In this document: positions 17,233 through 27,681 of the stretch, piece after piece
How the letters are laid out: each line of letters begins with the position of its first letter
How positions within the stretch are numbered: the stretch's first letter is position 1
Assembly: GCF_002211765.1 (NCBI RefSeq)
Contig: NZ_CP022133.1
Location: forward strand, 2,356,001-2,420,000
Direction of reading: 5' to 3'
Source: Idiomarina piscisalsi
Lineage (GTDB): Bacteria > Pseudomonadota > Gammaproteobacteria > Enterobacterales > Alteromonadaceae
DNA length: 64,000 nt
Notes under the pieces: generated by a model
Database searches by the model: none
What the model saw: the letters and a program-made list of their open reading frames with translations, nothing else
Told to the model about the DNA's origin: nothing
Position numbers and translations under genes: made by a program

Positions 17233-18598
17233 GCAATAGCTGTGGAGGTAAGCCACCGTCTGTTGCATCAACTGCCGCAGCAGTGTACAAGCCACCCGCT
17301 TCCAGTGTTAATACACCGGTTTGAATAGCAATGTCTGTAGTGCCGGTTGCTGTCACGGTTACAACATAGTCACCCGGCGGTAAAGACACATTGCCCGTGC
17401 TGACCAAGGCTTCAGCATCAAACGGAATGTCACTGAACTGGGGCTCTGCACCACTGATATCGGTCGTTGGTGTCACGTAGATATCGACGCTGCCTGCGCT
17501 TGGTGAAGCGTGAATCAACTGCACTTGCGCTTCAGTCGCAACACGACGACGGCTTTCTGCAATCACTTGCAAACCGATAGTCGACAGTTCGCCAACCGCA
17601 TACACCGAATAGCTCACGGCATTTTCAACAGCTAAAGCAGCGTCACTAATAACGACAGGATTACCACCGGCAGCCGCTACATCAACTGAATATTCATCCG
17701 CTGCCAAGTTTAAATAACCCGTTGCTGATAAAAATGGCAAGTCAGCAATTTGAGGTTCTGCCGCGTCATTTAGCGTCACATCAACGTTCGGTGCGTCAGC
17801 CACTGCGTGCACAACACGTACATCTGCACCAGTATCGGCGTCATAAACAACCAAGGTATCAGTACCGTCGGTAACTTGAAGAGCAACCGGTGAGTTTTCA
17901 GTATTGGCAGCGGTATTATTGGTTGCCGCAATGACGTAGTCACCGCCGTCGGCCAAGGCTAACGTACCCGAGTCATAAACTGCAGTGCTTTCACCGGCAG
18001 CCGTTAAACGAACACGGTAGTCGCCCGCCGGTACATCCAACTGACCACTGTCTTCGCCAAAAGCGAGTGTTAAATCCGCCTCTTCGTCCGCTAACGCGGC
18101 ATCAGGAGCGGTAAGATAAACATCAACCGTTGGTGCGCCATAAGCGGCATGAACAACATGAATCCGACTTTCGCCAGCGGCAATTTCAGACACCATTGTT
18201 TCGACAACTAGAGGCTCAAGTGACTCGTCGCCTAACTGACCAATAGCGAATACTTCATAACGCATGTCAGCTGCTAATGTCAGCGATGTTGGCGCAATGG
18301 CTTCTACGGTTTCACCGTCCGCTAAAATACCTTCAACAGACACATCGTAGTCGCCGGCGTCAACTTCCAATACGGCAGAAGAGTCTTGGTACGCCAGGCC
18401 TTCAATGAGTGCTGAGCCACCTGCCACAACATTGACATCCGGGGCATCGGCAGAGGTATGATGAACTCGCACGTAACTGGATTCAGCTGCGGGCGGAGGT
18501 GTGGTAGTATTGTCATCGTTGTCACTGTCGAACCAGTCACAACCGGTGAGAAATAACAGAGGGATTGAGATAATCCCCAACGTTTTGATCCCTTGCAT
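17210..18598 (-). CDS. DUF4397 repeat lipoprotein
   Basis: A 462-residue secreted protein. The signal MQGIKTLGIISIPLLFLTGC ends in a lipobox, followed by an acidic linker (DWFDSDNDDN). Four diverged repeats follow, each of about 100 residues. They begin YVRVHHTSADAPDVNV, IHVVHAAYGAPTVDVYL, VRVVHAVADAPNVDVTL and VQLIHASPSAGSVDIYV, and each ends with a D-Y-x-V beta strand. This is the DUF4397 pattern. The composition is strongly acidic and Ala-rich, suiting a periplasmic or outer-membrane protein of a salt-tolerant bacterium. Function is unknown; adhesion or scaffolding is only a guess. The ATG at 18598 is preceded by GAGG and starts the signal peptide directly. Confidence 0.85.
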   Translation of the reverse strand: MQGIKTLGIISIPLLFLTGCDWFDSDNDDNTTTPPPAAESSYVRVHHTSADAPDVNVVAGGSALIEGLAYQDSSAVLEVDAGDYDVSVEGILADGETVEAIAPTSLTLAADMRYEVFAIGQLGDESLEPLVVETMVSEIAAGESRIHVVHAAYGAPTVDVYLTAPDAALADEEADLTLAFGEDSGQLDVPAGDYRVRLTAAGESTAVYDSGTLALADGGDYVIAATNNTAANTENSPVALQVTDGTDTLVVYDADTGADVRVVHAVADAPNVDVTLNDAAEPQIADLPFLSATGYLNLAADEYSVDVAAAGGNPVVISDAALAVENAVSYSVYAVGELSTIGLQVIAESRRRVATEAQVQLIHASPSAGSVDIYVTPTTDISGAEPQFSDIPFDAEALVSTGNVSLPPGDYVVTVTATGTTDIAIQTGVLTLEAGGLYTAAAVDATDGGLPPQLLLMDDLAN

Positions 18599-18716
18599 GG
18601 TTAATTTCCTCGTTTTGATTAGGGCAAATATCACTACGAGGGACAAACCTGCAAGGGATCACATTTCTTTAACATCAAATTGTAAAGACAACGCAAAGTT
18701 GTCTAACGCTACAACC

Positions 18717-19295
18717 CTAGTAGTACGAGTGTTCACCGTGCTCATGTTCGGTAACATCGCGAACACCGGTTATTTCATCCGGGAAGCGCTCTAGCAATTC
18801 TTTTTCAATGCCGTTCTTCAGCGTTACATCTATCATGCTGCAGCCATTACAGCCGCCGCCAAACTGAAGCACTGCAACACCGCTGTCGGTAATTTCCGTC
18901 ACCATGACCTGACCGCCGTGATTGGCCAACTGCGGGTTGATTTCCACCTGAATCACATATTCAACACGGTCAATCAATGGCGCATCGTCAGCCACTTTAC
19001 GTGCTTTCGCGTTAGGCGCTTTCAACGTCAACTGAGAACCTAATTCCTGCTCTTCAAAGTCGATGGCAGCATCTTCCAAAAATGGCGCACTGCCAGAATC
19101 AACAACCGCATCGAAACCATTAAACGGCAAGCGCTCGTCGTCTGGCTCTACTGAGTCAGGTGGGCAATAAGAAACTCCACACTCTGCGTTTGGCATACCG
19201 GGGTTTACCACAAAAACACGAATGTTCGTGCCTTCCGGTTGGTCGGCCAATAGCTTTTGAAAATGTGACTGCGCGGCTTCTGAAATACGTATCAT
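18717..19295 (-). CDS. nfuA: Fe-S biogenesis protein NfuA
   Basis: NfuA carries a [4Fe-4S] cluster to target enzymes under stress. The 192 residues comprise an N-terminal degenerate A-type carrier domain (about 1-95) and a C-terminal Nfu domain with the cluster motif GGGCNGCSM. The protein ends in a His/Glu-rich tail. Length equals the E. coli protein (191). In E. coli it also lies downstream of the comF homologue gntX, as here. Confidence 0.96.
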   Translation of the reverse strand: MIRISEAAQSHFQKLLADQPEGTNIRVFVVNPGMPNAECGVSYCPPDSVEPDDERLPFNGFDAVVDSGSAPFLEDAAIDFEEQELGSQLTLKAPNAKARKVADDAPLIDRVEYVIQVEINPQLANHGGQVMVTEITDSGVAVLQFGGGCNGCSMIDVTLKNGIEKELLERFPDEITGVRDVTEHEHGEHSYY

Positions 19296-19367
19296 AAACT
19301 GATTACCTCACGGCTTATACCTGAGTAAATTACTAGGGTATAGTGTACCTGACATCCCATTCAGTTT

Positions 19368-20066
19368 CTAGTCACCCTGATTATAAGCGATGGCCCAACC
19401 GTCAACCTGTTCAGCGCCTTTTCTGTAAAGTGCATCGGCCGCAGCCATCATGGTCGCCCCCGTTGTTATGACATCGTCGACAACCGCAATCGATTGCCCT
19501 TTGAAGTCACCGAGCGCTAACTGACTTTTATAACTATTATGCCAACGATCTCGCTGGCTAGTTAAATGTTGCATTGGCTTCGCTCTTACGATTCTCAAGC
19601 CATTGGATAAATAGGGAATACTTAGCAAGTTAGCCACCTCCCTGGCAACTAACGCCGTTTGATGAAACCCGCGCTGATGCCACGACTTTTCGGTCATGGG
19701 CATAGAGATAATACCATCGGGCAAGGGTTTACTTTGATAACACAGCACAATATGCGCGGCCAGCAACCTTGCAAATACCGACGCCAACTCCGCTCGATGC
19801 TGAAACTTGTAACGCTGCATCAGCTGCCGCGTTTGCGATTCCCAACGCAGACTGGCGAACCAGTACCGACAAGGTCTATCGGTTAACGCATGACGCAAGT
19901 CCGCTAAATGCTGACAACAAGCCGGATACCAGCGCGGCAACGCCCCTTCACAATATTTGCAGAAACCGCTGCCATTCGCTCTATTGGTACCACAACTCCA
20001 ACACTTGCCACCACCAAACTGGTTGGCGATATCTTGTAAAAACGCTAGCATACGTGCGTTAACCAT
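19368..20066 (-). CDS. comF: ComF family phosphoribosyltransferase-like protein
   Basis: A 232-residue protein with an N-terminal zinc ribbon (CWSC near residue 22, then CKYC) and a phosphoribosyltransferase-type domain ending in the PRPP-loop motif VVDDVITTGATM. The E. coli relative is GntX; in transformable bacteria ComF helps process incoming single-stranded DNA. comM is also present in the window, but competence is not demonstrated. It is divergent from bioH with 25 bases between starts, as in many gammaproteobacteria. No clear ribosome site was seen, so the start at 20066 is tentative. Confidence 0.9.
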   Translation of the reverse strand: MVNARMLAFLQDIANQFGGGKCWSCGTNRANGSGFCKYCEGALPRWYPACCQHLADLRHALTDRPCRYWFASLRWESQTRQLMQRYKFQHRAELASVFARLLAAHIVLCYQSKPLPDGIISMPMTEKSWHQRGFHQTALVAREVANLLSIPYLSNGLRIVRAKPMQHLTSQRDRWHNSYKSQLALGDFKGQSIAVVDDVITTGATMMAAADALYRKGAEQVDGWAIAYNQGD

Positions 20067-20091
20067 TTGCTATTAAAATAGAGGAAGTATA

Positions 20092-20859
20092 GTGAGCCTA
20101 TCTATTCAGTGCCATGGGGCAGGAACGCCTTTAGTTGTAATCCATGGCTGGGGAATGAACTCGAATATATGGCAACCGGTTCTTCCTTCCTTAAGTGAAA
20201 AACACACTGTGTACTGTGTTGATTTGCCCGGTTTTGGTGACTCGTCCTGGCCGTTCGAAGAAACGGTGAGTTTAAACGGCTTAGTCGATGCACTAGCGCC
20301 TGCATTGCCTGAAAAGTGCCACGTTATGGGTTGGTCCTTGGGTGGCTTAGTTGCTACACAATTTGCCCTGAAGCATCCAGCCAGAACGCTGTCGCTGACA
20401 ACCGTGGCGTCTTCACCACACTTTGTCAAGTCTGACAGCTGGCCGGGTATAAAGCCTCATGTGCTTGAGCAGTTTCAGCAGCAGCTCGATTCTGACTTTC
20501 GCAAAACCATAGAGCGTTTTTTAGCAATACAAGCGATGGGGAGCAGCGATGCTAAAGCACAAATAAAATTAGTCAGGGAGCTTATTTTTAGTAAGCCAAC
20601 GCCAGAACAAAAAGTACTAAAAGAGACATTACGGCTACTACAAGAGTGCGACCTTCGCGAACAACTCGCCAATATAGAGGTACCTTTTCTACGCCTTTAT
20701 GGTCGCCTGGACAGTTTAGTGCCAGAGCGCGCCATTGCAAAAATCGACGAACTGGCGCCGCAGTCAACATCGTTCACTTTTAATAAAAGCTCACATGCGC
20801 CGTTTTTATCAGAGCCAGGCGACTTCTGTCACATACTCACTGAGTTCTCGCAGGATTAA
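20092..20859 (+). CDS. bioH: Pimeloyl-ACP methyl ester carboxylesterase
   Basis: BioH cleaves the methyl ester of pimeloyl-ACP to finish the pimelate part of biotin synthesis. The 255 residues form an alpha/beta hydrolase: oxyanion region VIHGWGMNS, nucleophile elbow GWSLGG, acid near RLDSLVPE, and histidine in SSHAPF. The start is GTG at 20092 with GAGGAAG upstream. The 3' end overlaps the convergent mutM by 4 bases. No other bio gene is in the window. Confidence 0.94.
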   Translation: MSLSIQCHGAGTPLVVIHGWGMNSNIWQPVLPSLSEKHTVYCVDLPGFGDSSWPFEETVSLNGLVDALAPALPEKCHVMGWSLGGLVATQFALKHPARTLSLTTVASSPHFVKSDSWPGIKPHVLEQFQQQLDSDFRKTIERFLAIQAMGSSDAKAQIKLVRELIFSKPTPEQKVLKETLRLLQECDLREQLANIEVPFLRLYGRLDSLVPERAIAKIDELAPQSTSFTFNKSSHAPFLSEPGDFCHILTEFSQD

Positions 20860-21668
20860 CGCTGGCAGGTCGTGCAATACACAGTGCTGCGTTGCCCCAG
20901 CCGAATTTCTTTCAGTCGACGACTGCAGATCATGCACAATTTTCCGCCACGGCCGTACACCTGAAGCTTTTGCGCAAAATAGCCCGGCGCGCCGTCTACC
21001 TGAGTAAAATCACGAAGTGTTGTGCCGCCCTGCTCTATTGCCTGAGCTAAGGTTTCTTTAATAATAGGAACTAGCTTCTCATAGCGCTGTTTACTGATTT
21101 TTCCGGCTGCGCGTTTTGGATTAATGCCGGCTTTGAACAAGGCTTCGTTTGCGTAAATATTACCAACGCCAACGACCACTCGGTTATCCATAATAAAGGT
21201 TTTAACCGGCTGTGTGCGCTTACGGGACTGTTCGAACAAATAATCTGCGTGGAATGCATCTGTCAGCGGCTCAGGGCCTAAATGCTTTAGTAAATCATGA
21301 ATGTCGGGTTGCTCTTTGGTAAAAAGTAACGCACCAAAACGGCGCGGATCGTTCAAACGCAAACTTTGCCCGTCATCGAATTCAATACTGATGTGATCGT
21401 GCTTGTAAAACGGCGTGTCTACTGGCACCACACGCAACTTGCCCGACATACCTAAGTGCAAGATTAACGTACCGGCATGGGTCTCTAACAGCAGATACTT
21501 GGCACGCCGCTTAACGCTTAACAACGTTTGTCCTTCAACCGCTTTCACTGTCTCGGGTACCGGCCAGCGCAAACGGCTGTCACGGACATTAACGTGATGT
21601 ATTTGGTGACCTTCTATGTGTGGCGATATGCCTAACCGACTGACTTCAACTTCTGGTAATTCAGGCAT
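20856..21668 (-). CDS. mutM: Formamidopyrimidine-DNA glycosylase
   Basis: MutM removes 8-oxoguanine and other oxidised purines and nicks the abasic site. The 270 residues have the N-terminal catalytic Pro and Glu in MPELPEVE, the lysine in KRRAKYLLL, the helix-two-turn-helix region, and a C-terminal zinc finger with CMIC and CTTC. Length is standard. It follows the membrane protein gene at 21672 by 3 bases, so the two are cotranscribed. Confidence 0.97.
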   Translation of the reverse strand: MPELPEVEVSRLGISPHIEGHQIHHVNVRDSRLRWPVPETVKAVEGQTLLSVKRRAKYLLLETHAGTLILHLGMSGKLRVVPVDTPFYKHDHISIEFDDGQSLRLNDPRRFGALLFTKEQPDIHDLLKHLGPEPLTDAFHADYLFEQSRKRTQPVKTFIMDNRVVVGVGNIYANEALFKAGINPKRAAGKISKQRYEKLVPIIKETLAQAIEQGGTTLRDFTQVDGAPGYFAQKLQVYGRGGKLCMICSRRLKEIRLGQRSTVYCTTCQR

Positions 21669-21671
21669 GTA

Positions 21672-22166
21672 TTAACGTCCTAATAACTGACTTACGTGTA
21701 AATTCTCAATTTTAAAATTTTGCTGCTGGTTCGGTAACCTTAAAATAAGATACGGCGACGCATAAAGCTCTACTCGAGCGGTATTGCCGTCATTGAACGA
21801 CAGTGAAACATCGGTAATTTTGTCGGTAGCCTGCACATCGACCGGTGTCATTTTTATCGATAACCAGTGAGTGACGACTCCGCTAATTTGCTGGTTAGTC
21901 AGCCTGCATTCGTTCGCACATTGCCATTCACCGTTGTCTCGTTTCAACATCAAATCCGGCATTTCTATGGTCGCCAAGGTACCGTCGTCAGGAATCAGAC
22001 CAATTTCGCTGCTAGGCTCCGACACTGTCTCATCAACTTCTTTCATGGGGGGCGCAACGTACCAAAACACAAACATAATAATAAGAATGACGTAGACCAG
22101 AACGTTATTCCAGGAGCGTTTACGCATTGTTACGCCAAACAGTTTGCGTTTTTCGTTAACCTTCAT
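21672..22166 (-). CDS. Uncharacterised single-span membrane protein upstream of mutM
   Basis: I do not recognise a family. The 164 residues begin with a basic N-terminus, one membrane helix (about 20-40, VLVYVILIIMFVFWYVAPP), then a soluble, probably periplasmic domain. That domain has a cysteine pair in WQCANECRL and beta-strand-rich sequence ending LHVSQLLGR. An internal ATG (MRKRSWNN) could be the real start. Position suggests cotranscription with mutM and nothing more. Confidence 0.75.
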   Translation of the reverse strand: MKVNEKRKLFGVTMRKRSWNNVLVYVILIIMFVFWYVAPPMKEVDETVSEPSSEIGLIPDDGTLATIEMPDLMLKRDNGEWQCANECRLTNQQISGVVTHWLSIKMTPVDVQATDKITDVSLSFNDGNTARVELYASPYLILRLPNQQQNFKIENLHVSQLLGR

Positions 22167-22259
22167 AAAAGAGCACCTAAGTGTGTTATTTTTTGCTTGT
22201 CGCTATGTTAAGAATACCCTATATTTCGCGCGACAAAAAATGAATATGGTCATACTACT

Positions 22260-22877
22260 ATGCTGCTACCTACTATCATCGACGCCGTTGCCGACACCGG
22301 ATACTGCATTGTCGATAATTTCCTGCCACAGCAGCAATCGCAAGCCTTGTATGACTATTCGCAGCAACTGCCGGCACAATATTGGAATATGGCCGGCATA
22401 GGTCGCCAGCAGTCACAAACCATTAACACGATGGTTCGTAACGACCGTATTTACTGGTTAACCCCAGAGCAACCTGAACACGCTGATTATTTAGCGATAA
22501 TGGAAGAGCTGCGTGTTGAGTTTAACCGGTCGCTGTTTATGGGCTTGTTCGATTACGAATGCCACTTGGCACACTACCCTAATGGCGCGTTTTATAAAAA
22601 GCACTTAGACGCCTTTAAAGGGCGTAGTAATCGAGTGCTAACCACCGTATTTTATTTAAACCCGCAGTGGCAGGAAGACGATGGCGGACAGCTGGTGATA
22701 TACGGCGCGAAAGGGGAGGTTCTGGAAACCGTTTTACCCCAACAAGGCCGATTAGTGGTGTTTTTAAGTGATCGCTTTGTACATGAAGTATTGCCATCAA
22801 AACGTGACCGATTCAGTGTCACGGGCTGGTTCCGTATTAACGCGAGTGTTTCCGGTATTATTGACCCACCGCGCTAA
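22260..22877 (+). CDS. 2OG-Fe(II) oxygenase, prolyl-4-hydroxylase-like
   Basis: The 205 residues carry the double-stranded beta-helix iron site: H and D in KKHLDAF, the distal H in RFVHEVLP, and the 2-oxoglutarate-binding arginine in SVTGWFR. HYPNGAFYKKH and VFYLNPQW are typical of bacterial prolyl-hydroxylase-type oxygenases. The substrate is unknown. A bidirectional terminator separates it from the convergent rpmG. Confidence 0.88.
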   Translation: MLLPTIIDAVADTGYCIVDNFLPQQQSQALYDYSQQLPAQYWNMAGIGRQQSQTINTMVRNDRIYWLTPEQPEHADYLAIMEELRVEFNRSLFMGLFDYECHLAHYPNGAFYKKHLDAFKGRSNRVLTTVFYLNPQWQEDDGGQLVIYGAKGEVLETVLPQQGRLVVFLSDRFVHEVLPSKRDRFSVTGWFRINASVSGIIDPPR

Positions 22878-22900
22878 ATAGCACGTAAAAACCAGGCAAT

Positions 22901-22928
22901 AAAAAACCCAGCCGAAGCTGGGTTTTTT
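22901..22928. terminator. Bidirectional terminator between the oxygenase gene and rpmG
   Basis: CCCAGC pairs with GCTGGG around a CGAA loop, flanked by six A on one side and six T on the other, so it can act on both strands. Both flanking genes point towards it. Confidence 0.92.
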
Positions 22929-22945
22929 GTAAGCGATAAAACCAA

Positions 22946-23101
22946 TTACTTGATTTTAGCTTCTTTGAAAATCACGTGTTTACGAACCACTGGGTCGTAC
23001 TTTTTGATTTCCATTTTTTCTGGCATGGTGCGTTTATTTTTGTCTGTCGTGTAGAAGTAACCAGTACCCGCAGACGACACCAAACGAATCTTATCGCGCA
23101 T
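22946..23101 (-). CDS. rpmG: 50S ribosomal protein L33
   Basis: The short frame translates to 51 residues starting [20 protein letters not shown] and ending EAKIK, the bacterial L33 pattern with [10 protein letters not shown]. This version lacks the cysteine pairs of zinc-binding L33. It lies 12 bases after rpmB, the standard rpmB-rpmG operon. Confidence 0.97.
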   Translation of the reverse strand: MRDKIRLVSSAGTGYFYTTDKNKRTMPEKMEIKKYDPVVRKHVIFKEAKIK

Positions 23102-23113
23102 AATATCTTTTCC

Positions 23114-23350
23114 TTACACCTTGATACCACGGCCGCGGAGATCCGCTAATACCGAGTCGATACCGTTTTTATCGATGATACGCATACCTTTAGTAGAAAT
23201 GCGCAGCTTAACCCAACGCTTCTCGCTTTCTACCCAAAAGCGGTGCGATTGAAGGTTCGGCAAAAAGCGACGTTTCGTCGCATTGCGTGCGTGCGAGCGG
23301 TTGTTACCGACTACCGGACGCTTACCTGTAACTTGGCATACTTGTGACAT
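23114..23350 (-). CDS. rpmB: 50S ribosomal protein L28
   Basis: A 78-residue protein starting [17 protein letters not shown]. It is basic, with [15 protein letters not shown] and [14 protein letters not shown], diagnostic for L28. Start is ATG at 23350; the longer open frame upstream is not part of the protein. First gene of rpmB-rpmG. Confidence 0.98.
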   Translation of the reverse strand: MSQVCQVTGKRPVVGNNRSHARNATKRRFLPNLQSHRFWVESEKRWVKLRISTKGMRIIDKNGIDSVLADLRGRGIKV

Positions 23351-23531
23351 GTCTTTACTCCAAAATTGCTGCAAGCTCGCCTGTCGCCCAACGTGACCTT
23401 GCCTATAAATCCGAGGGCGCATTTTATACAGCAAACTGCCCTTCTAATCAAGCTAATACGACGGAAATATGATCCTTAACGATCGTTCGGGCGGATTTTA
23501 CGTGATTTTTCACCAAACTGCCAGTATAAAA

Positions 23532-24206
23532 CTACAACAATCCACGCTCGGCGAATGAAATGGGTGCGCCAGCCCCAATAACAAAATGATCGAGTAAAGA
23601 AACATCAATTAAGCTCAGGGCTTTTTTCACTCGTTCGGTCACGCGCTGATCCGCTTGGCTTGGCTCTGCCACGCCCGACGGGTGATTGTGCGCTAAGATA
23701 ACCGCGGCTGCGTTGTATTTCATCACCAGTTTTATCACTTCACGCGGGTACACTGGTGCCGCATTGATGGTGCCTTGAAACAGTTCTTCGTAATGCAACA
23801 GCCGGTGCTGGCTGTCAAGCAATAGCAAGACAAACAACTCCCGGGTGTGATGCCTAAGCTTCGAAATAAGGTAGTCCTTAACCATACTCGGCTCAGTAAA
23901 GCCGTCCGTGCGTTCCAGTTGCCACTTTAAATATCGCCGCGACAACTCCATAACAACCTGCAATTGATTCACCCGCGCTGGTCCAATGCCTTCGCACTCA
24001 AGCAGTTGCTCACGGCTAGCGACTAACAGCGGTCCAATACCATTAAAATGATGCAGTAACTTGCGGGAAAAGGTCACCACATCCTGCCCTTGTCGGCCAC
24101 TGCCCAGTAATACCGCTACTAACTCCGCATCACTGAGAAACTGCGCACCCTGTAACTGCAACTTTTCACGCGGACGTTCTGTAACCGGCCACTCCTTGAC
24201 ACTCAT
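23532..24206 (-). CDS. radC: RadC family JAB-domain protein
   Basis: The 224 residues contain a helix-hairpin-helix region (LLECEGIGPARVNQL) and a JAB/MPN domain with the zinc motif HNHPSG followed by D in QADQRV. RadC was named as a repair protein, but its biochemical role is unsettled. It is divergent from coaBC, with rpmB-rpmG downstream, as in E. coli. Confidence 0.96.
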   Translation of the reverse strand: MSVKEWPVTERPREKLQLQGAQFLSDAELVAVLLGSGRQGQDVVTFSRKLLHHFNGIGPLLVASREQLLECEGIGPARVNQLQVVMELSRRYLKWQLERTDGFTEPSMVKDYLISKLRHHTRELFVLLLLDSQHRLLHYEELFQGTINAAPVYPREVIKLVMKYNAAAVILAHNHPSGVAEPSQADQRVTERVKKALSLIDVSLLDHFVIGAGAPISFAERGLL

Positions 24207-24306
24207 TATATTCTCCCTCGTTTGAACCGACGATAAGTATAACGAGCATCTACCGTGTTTCCGGGTCTCGTGTTATCTTTACACGAGTTAACATTGAGGG
24301 GTTCGC

Positions 24307-25545
24307 ATGACACAACTGCAGAACAAAAACATTCTTTTGGGTATCACTGGCGGCATCGCAGCCTATAAAACACCTGACCTGGTGCGCCGGTTACGTGAAC
24401 AAGGTGCCGTCGTGCGCTGTGTTATGACCGAAAGTGCCAAAGCGTTTGTAACCCCACTTAGCTTACAGGCTGTGTCTGGTTTTACGGTCAGCGATGACTT
24501 GCTTGATCCCACAGCAGAAGCCGCAATGGGCCATATCGAGCTAGCACGATGGGCCGACCTTATTCTTATAGCCCCGGCCACGGCGAATACTTTGGCCCGT
24601 ATTACCCACGGTTTTTCCGACGACCTGCTCAGTACGCTGGTGTTAGCCAGTAAAGCGCCGGTTTGCGTTGCGCCAGCAATGAATCAGCAAATGTGGGCTG
24701 CCGCCGCAGTACAAACGAATGTGTCTATTCTGCGAGAGAGAGGCATTACCTTTATTGGCCCTGAAAGCGGTGAACAAGCCTGTGGCGATATTGGCTATGG
24801 TCGCATGACCGACCCCACCGATATTGTTAAAGCGCTACTCAACGAAAAGTTGCCAGACAACGGTTCTACAGCTTCCTGTACCTGGCAGGGTAAAACCTTT
24901 GTCATTACCGCAGGCCCAACGCGCGAAGCTATTGACCCCGTGCGTTATATCAGTAACCACAGCTCAGGGAAAATGGGTTACGCGTTAGCTCAGGCAGCTG
25001 CGAATACCGGAGCAAAGGTTGTATTGGTGTCCGGACCCACCCAGCTTGCCACACCGAAAGGCGTGCAACGTATTGATGTTGAAACCGCTGAGCAAATGCT
25101 GACAGCGGTAAAACAACAGCTGACAGACTGCGATGTCTTCATTGGCTGCGCCGCGGTCTCCGACTATCGCGTAGAAAACATCTCAGAACATAAAATTAAG
25201 AAAGAACAAAACAGTGAACCGCCCAAACTGTCATTGGTGCAAAACCCTGACATTTTGAAAACGGTGGCACAGTCTGCCAACGGTCCTTTTACCGTGGGCT
25301 TTGCCGCGGAAACCCAGAATTTAAAAGAAAATGCCTTAAGCAAATTACAGCGTAAGCAACTGCACATGATCATCGCCAATGACGTCAGTGAGTCTCATCA
25401 GGGATTCAATAGTGACCAGAACAGTGCGTTGATATTAAGCAAGGACAGTGAGCAGTCACTTCCAACTATGAGCAAGCATGATATGGCTATTGCCGTTATC
25501 GATGCTATTGCAAAGCGCTATTTTGATACATCCAACAGGAGCTAA
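24307..25545 (+). CDS. coaBC: Bifunctional phosphopantothenoylcysteine decarboxylase / phosphopantothenate--cysteine ligase
   Basis: CoaBC performs two consecutive steps of coenzyme A synthesis. In the 412 residues, the N-terminal flavodoxin-like CoaC domain (about 1-190) has [10 protein letters not shown], a histidine in [11 protein letters not shown] and PAMNQQMW. The C-terminal CoaB domain has [27 protein letters not shown] and KIKK. Start ATG at 24307 follows GAGGGG. First gene of coaBC-dut-slmA. Confidence 0.97.
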   Translation: MTQLQNKNILLGITGGIAAYKTPDLVRRLREQGAVVRCVMTESAKAFVTPLSLQAVSGFTVSDDLLDPTAEAAMGHIELARWADLILIAPATANTLARITHGFSDDLLSTLVLASKAPVCVAPAMNQQMWAAAAVQTNVSILRERGITFIGPESGEQACGDIGYGRMTDPTDIVKALLNEKLPDNGSTASCTWQGKTFVITAGPTREAIDPVRYISNHSSGKMGYALAQAAANTGAKVVLVSGPTQLATPKGVQRIDVETAEQMLTAVKQQLTDCDVFIGCAAVSDYRVENISEHKIKKEQNSEPPKLSLVQNPDILKTVAQSANGPFTVGFAAETQNLKENALSKLQRKQLHMIIANDVSESHQGFNSDQNSALILSKDSEQSLPTMSKHDMAIAVIDAIAKRYFDTSNRS

Positions 25546-25556
25546 GTGAACAACTC

Positions 25557-26012
25557 ATGACGCAAGTGGACGTTAAAATTCTCGACGAACGTATCGGTCA
25601 GTCTATCCCTATTCCTAAATATGAGACCAGCGGCTCTGCCGGCATGGATTTACGTGCTTGTTTAGACGAGCCACTGACCATAGAGCCAGGCGAAACCCAA
25701 CTCATTGGCACCGGCATTGCCATGTACATTGGTGACCCAGGCTATGCCGCGACTATTCTGCCGCGCTCAGGTCTCGGTCATAAACATGGTTTGGTCTTGG
25801 GTAACCTGGTTGGTCTTATCGATTCGGACTATCAGGGCGAATTGAAAGTATCCTGCTGGAACCGCAGCAATAAGGCATACACCATTGAACCGGGTGACCG
25901 CATTGCCCAGTTGGTGATTCTGCCAGTGGTACAAGCCAGCATGAACATTGTCGACGAATTTGAAGAATCAGACCGTGGCGAAGGTGGCTTCGGTCACTCT
26001 GGTCGTTCGTAA
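25557..26012 (+). CDS. dut: Deoxyuridine 5'-triphosphate nucleotidohydrolase
   Basis: dUTPase hydrolyses dUTP to dUMP, keeping uracil out of DNA and feeding dTMP synthesis. The 151 residues show all five trimeric-dUTPase motifs: [36 protein letters not shown] and the C-terminal glycine-rich arm [11 protein letters not shown]. It lies 11 bases after coaBC. Confidence 0.98.
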   Translation: MTQVDVKILDERIGQSIPIPKYETSGSAGMDLRACLDEPLTIEPGETQLIGTGIAMYIGDPGYAATILPRSGLGHKHGLVLGNLVGLIDSDYQGELKVSCWNRSNKAYTIEPGDRIAQLVILPVVQASMNIVDEFEESDRGEGGFGHSGRS

Positions 26013-26040
26013 CTGTCCATACATAAGGAAATAACCACTC

Positions 26041-26631
26041 ATGGCAGAACAAAAACGTAACCGTCGCGAAGAAATACTTCAGGCGTTGGCCGCAATGCTG
26101 GAAACCAGCCCGGGTCAGCGTATTACCACCGCTAAGTTGGCGGCTAACCTCGGAGTTTCCGAAGCCGCTCTGTATCGTCACTTCCCTTCTAAGGCGCGAA
26201 TGTTTGAAGGCCTTATTGAGTTTGTGGAAGACACCCTGCTGACACGTATTAACCTCATTATGAATGAAGAAAAAAATACGCTGTCTCGTTGTTACATGAT
26301 TTTGCAGCTACTGCTGACTTTCGCTGAACGCAACCCGGGCATTACCCGAGTTATGACAGGCGACGCACTCATGGGTGAACATGACCGCCTGCGCAGTCGC
26401 ATGGAAGACTTGTTTAATCGTATTGAAAGCTCAATTAAGCAGGTTCTGCGTGAAAAAGCGATGCGGGAGCAGCAGAAGTTTATTGTCGATGAGGCCGTTC
26501 TGGCAAATATGCTACTAAGCTATGCCGACGGTAAAATCAGTCAGTTTGTTCGTTCGAACTTTAAACGCTTACCTACTGAGCACCTGGCGGCGCAATGGCA
26601 AGTAATGGAACAGCAATTAGCAGGTGCTTAA
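26041..26631 (+). CDS. slmA: Nucleoid occlusion factor SlmA
   Basis: SlmA binds chromosomal sites and blocks FtsZ assembly over the nucleoid. The 196 residues form a TetR-type protein. The HTH is in [20 protein letters not shown], followed by [17 protein letters not shown], the SlmA version of the TetR signature. Position after dut matches E. coli. AAGGAAAT precedes the ATG. Confidence 0.96.
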   Translation: MAEQKRNRREEILQALAAMLETSPGQRITTAKLAANLGVSEAALYRHFPSKARMFEGLIEFVEDTLLTRINLIMNEEKNTLSRCYMILQLLLTFAERNPGITRVMTGDALMGEHDRLRSRMEDLFNRIESSIKQVLREKAMREQQKFIVDEAVLANMLLSYADGKISQFVRSNFKRLPTEHLAAQWQVMEQQLAGA

Positions 26632-26667
26632 GCGAACCTTGCTAATGAAGCCTGAGGCGTAGAACGG

Positions 26668-27669
26668 TTATTCCGTTTTACGCTCCCGGCTCAACAAATC
26701 GATAGCGGCTTGTTGCGGCTCTTTGCCTTCATAAAGGACCGCATAAATTTGCTCAGCAATGGGCATTTCCACACCATTTCGGGACGCCAGTGCGACCACC
26801 TCTTTGGTGTTACGATATCCCTCTACGGACTGACCAATGTCTTTTAACGCTTGCTCAACCGACTTACCTTCACCCAAAGCCAAACCAAAACGGCGATTGC
26901 GCGACTGGTTGTCAGTACAAGTTAAGATGAGATCACCAAGACCTGCCATACCGGTAAAGGTGTCGCTTTTTGCCCCTAGTTTCAGACCAAGTCGAGTCAA
27001 CTCAGCTAAACCGCGGGTAATCAGTGCGGTACGTGCATTCGCGCCAAAGCCTATGCCGTCGGCCATACCTGCGCCAATAGCTATTACGTTTTTTACCACC
27101 CCACCTAACTGAACACCAATAAAGTCATTGTTGGTGTAAACACGGAAAGAGCGGTCGCAATGCAGCATGTCAGACAGTTCATCGACAAAGGTTTGGTCGG
27201 TCGATGACATAGAGATAGCGGTAGGTAGACCTTTCGCCATTTCAATAGCAAAAGTGGGCCCTGACAGGACCGCCAGCGGATGCTTGTCCGCAAGAATCTC
27301 TTCAGCGACTTCATACAGAAGTCGGCCAGTATCCGGTTCCAGACCCTTGGTTGCCCACGCAACTCGGGCATTCTCTTTCAGCAACGGCTTCGCCTGCTTT
27401 AACATGCTGGAAAATGAATGACTTGGCACGACCACAACCACGTTGTCGACGTGTTTTAGCGCCAACTCCAGGTCATCGGTCACTTGCAGAGATTCAGGGA
27501 ACGGACAGCCAGGTAAGTAAGCAGCGTTTTCTCTGGCTGACTTCATTAGCGCGACTTTCTCAGAGTCCCTGCCCCACAACATTGTCGGGATGCCTTTTCG
27601 CGCAAAACAAATAGCAAGGGCGGTCCCATAAGAGCCCGCCCCTAATATCGTCACCTGTGGTGTTTGCAT
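26668..27669 (-). CDS. gpsA: Glycerol-3-phosphate dehydrogenase [NAD(P)+]
   Basis: GpsA reduces dihydroxyacetone phosphate to sn-glycerol-3-phosphate, the PlsB substrate. The 333 residues include the N-terminal nucleotide motif [10 protein letters not shown], the central [13 protein letters not shown], and the catalytic lysine in [12 protein letters not shown]. It ends the rhodanese-secB-gpsA cluster, 12 bases after secB, as in enterobacteria. A palindrome spans its stop (26657-26683) but lacks a T tract. Confidence 0.97.
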   Translation of the reverse strand: MQTPQVTILGAGSYGTALAICFARKGIPTMLWGRDSEKVALMKSARENAAYLPGCPFPESLQVTDDLELALKHVDNVVVVVPSHSFSSMLKQAKPLLKENARVAWATKGLEPDTGRLLYEVAEEILADKHPLAVLSGPTFAIEMAKGLPTAISMSSTDQTFVDELSDMLHCDRSFRVYTNNDFIGVQLGGVVKNVIAIGAGMADGIGFGANARTALITRGLAELTRLGLKLGAKSDTFTGMAGLGDLILTCTDNQSRNRRFGLALGEGKSVEQALKDIGQSVEGYRNTKEVVALASRNGVEMPIAEQIYAVLYEGKEPQQAAIDLLSRERKTE

Positions 27670-27681
27670 TATCGCGTTCGC

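Noticed and set aside
19368..20066. Competence system built from comF and comM
   Set aside because: Both genes occur in many non-competent gammaproteobacteria. No pilus, comEA or comEC genes are in the window.
26657..26683. Palindrome across the gpsA stop (GCGTAGAACGG / CCGTTTTACGC)
   Set aside because: An 11-pair stem with one G-T wobble pair, but no T tract on either strand. It may slow polymerase, but I cannot support a terminator.
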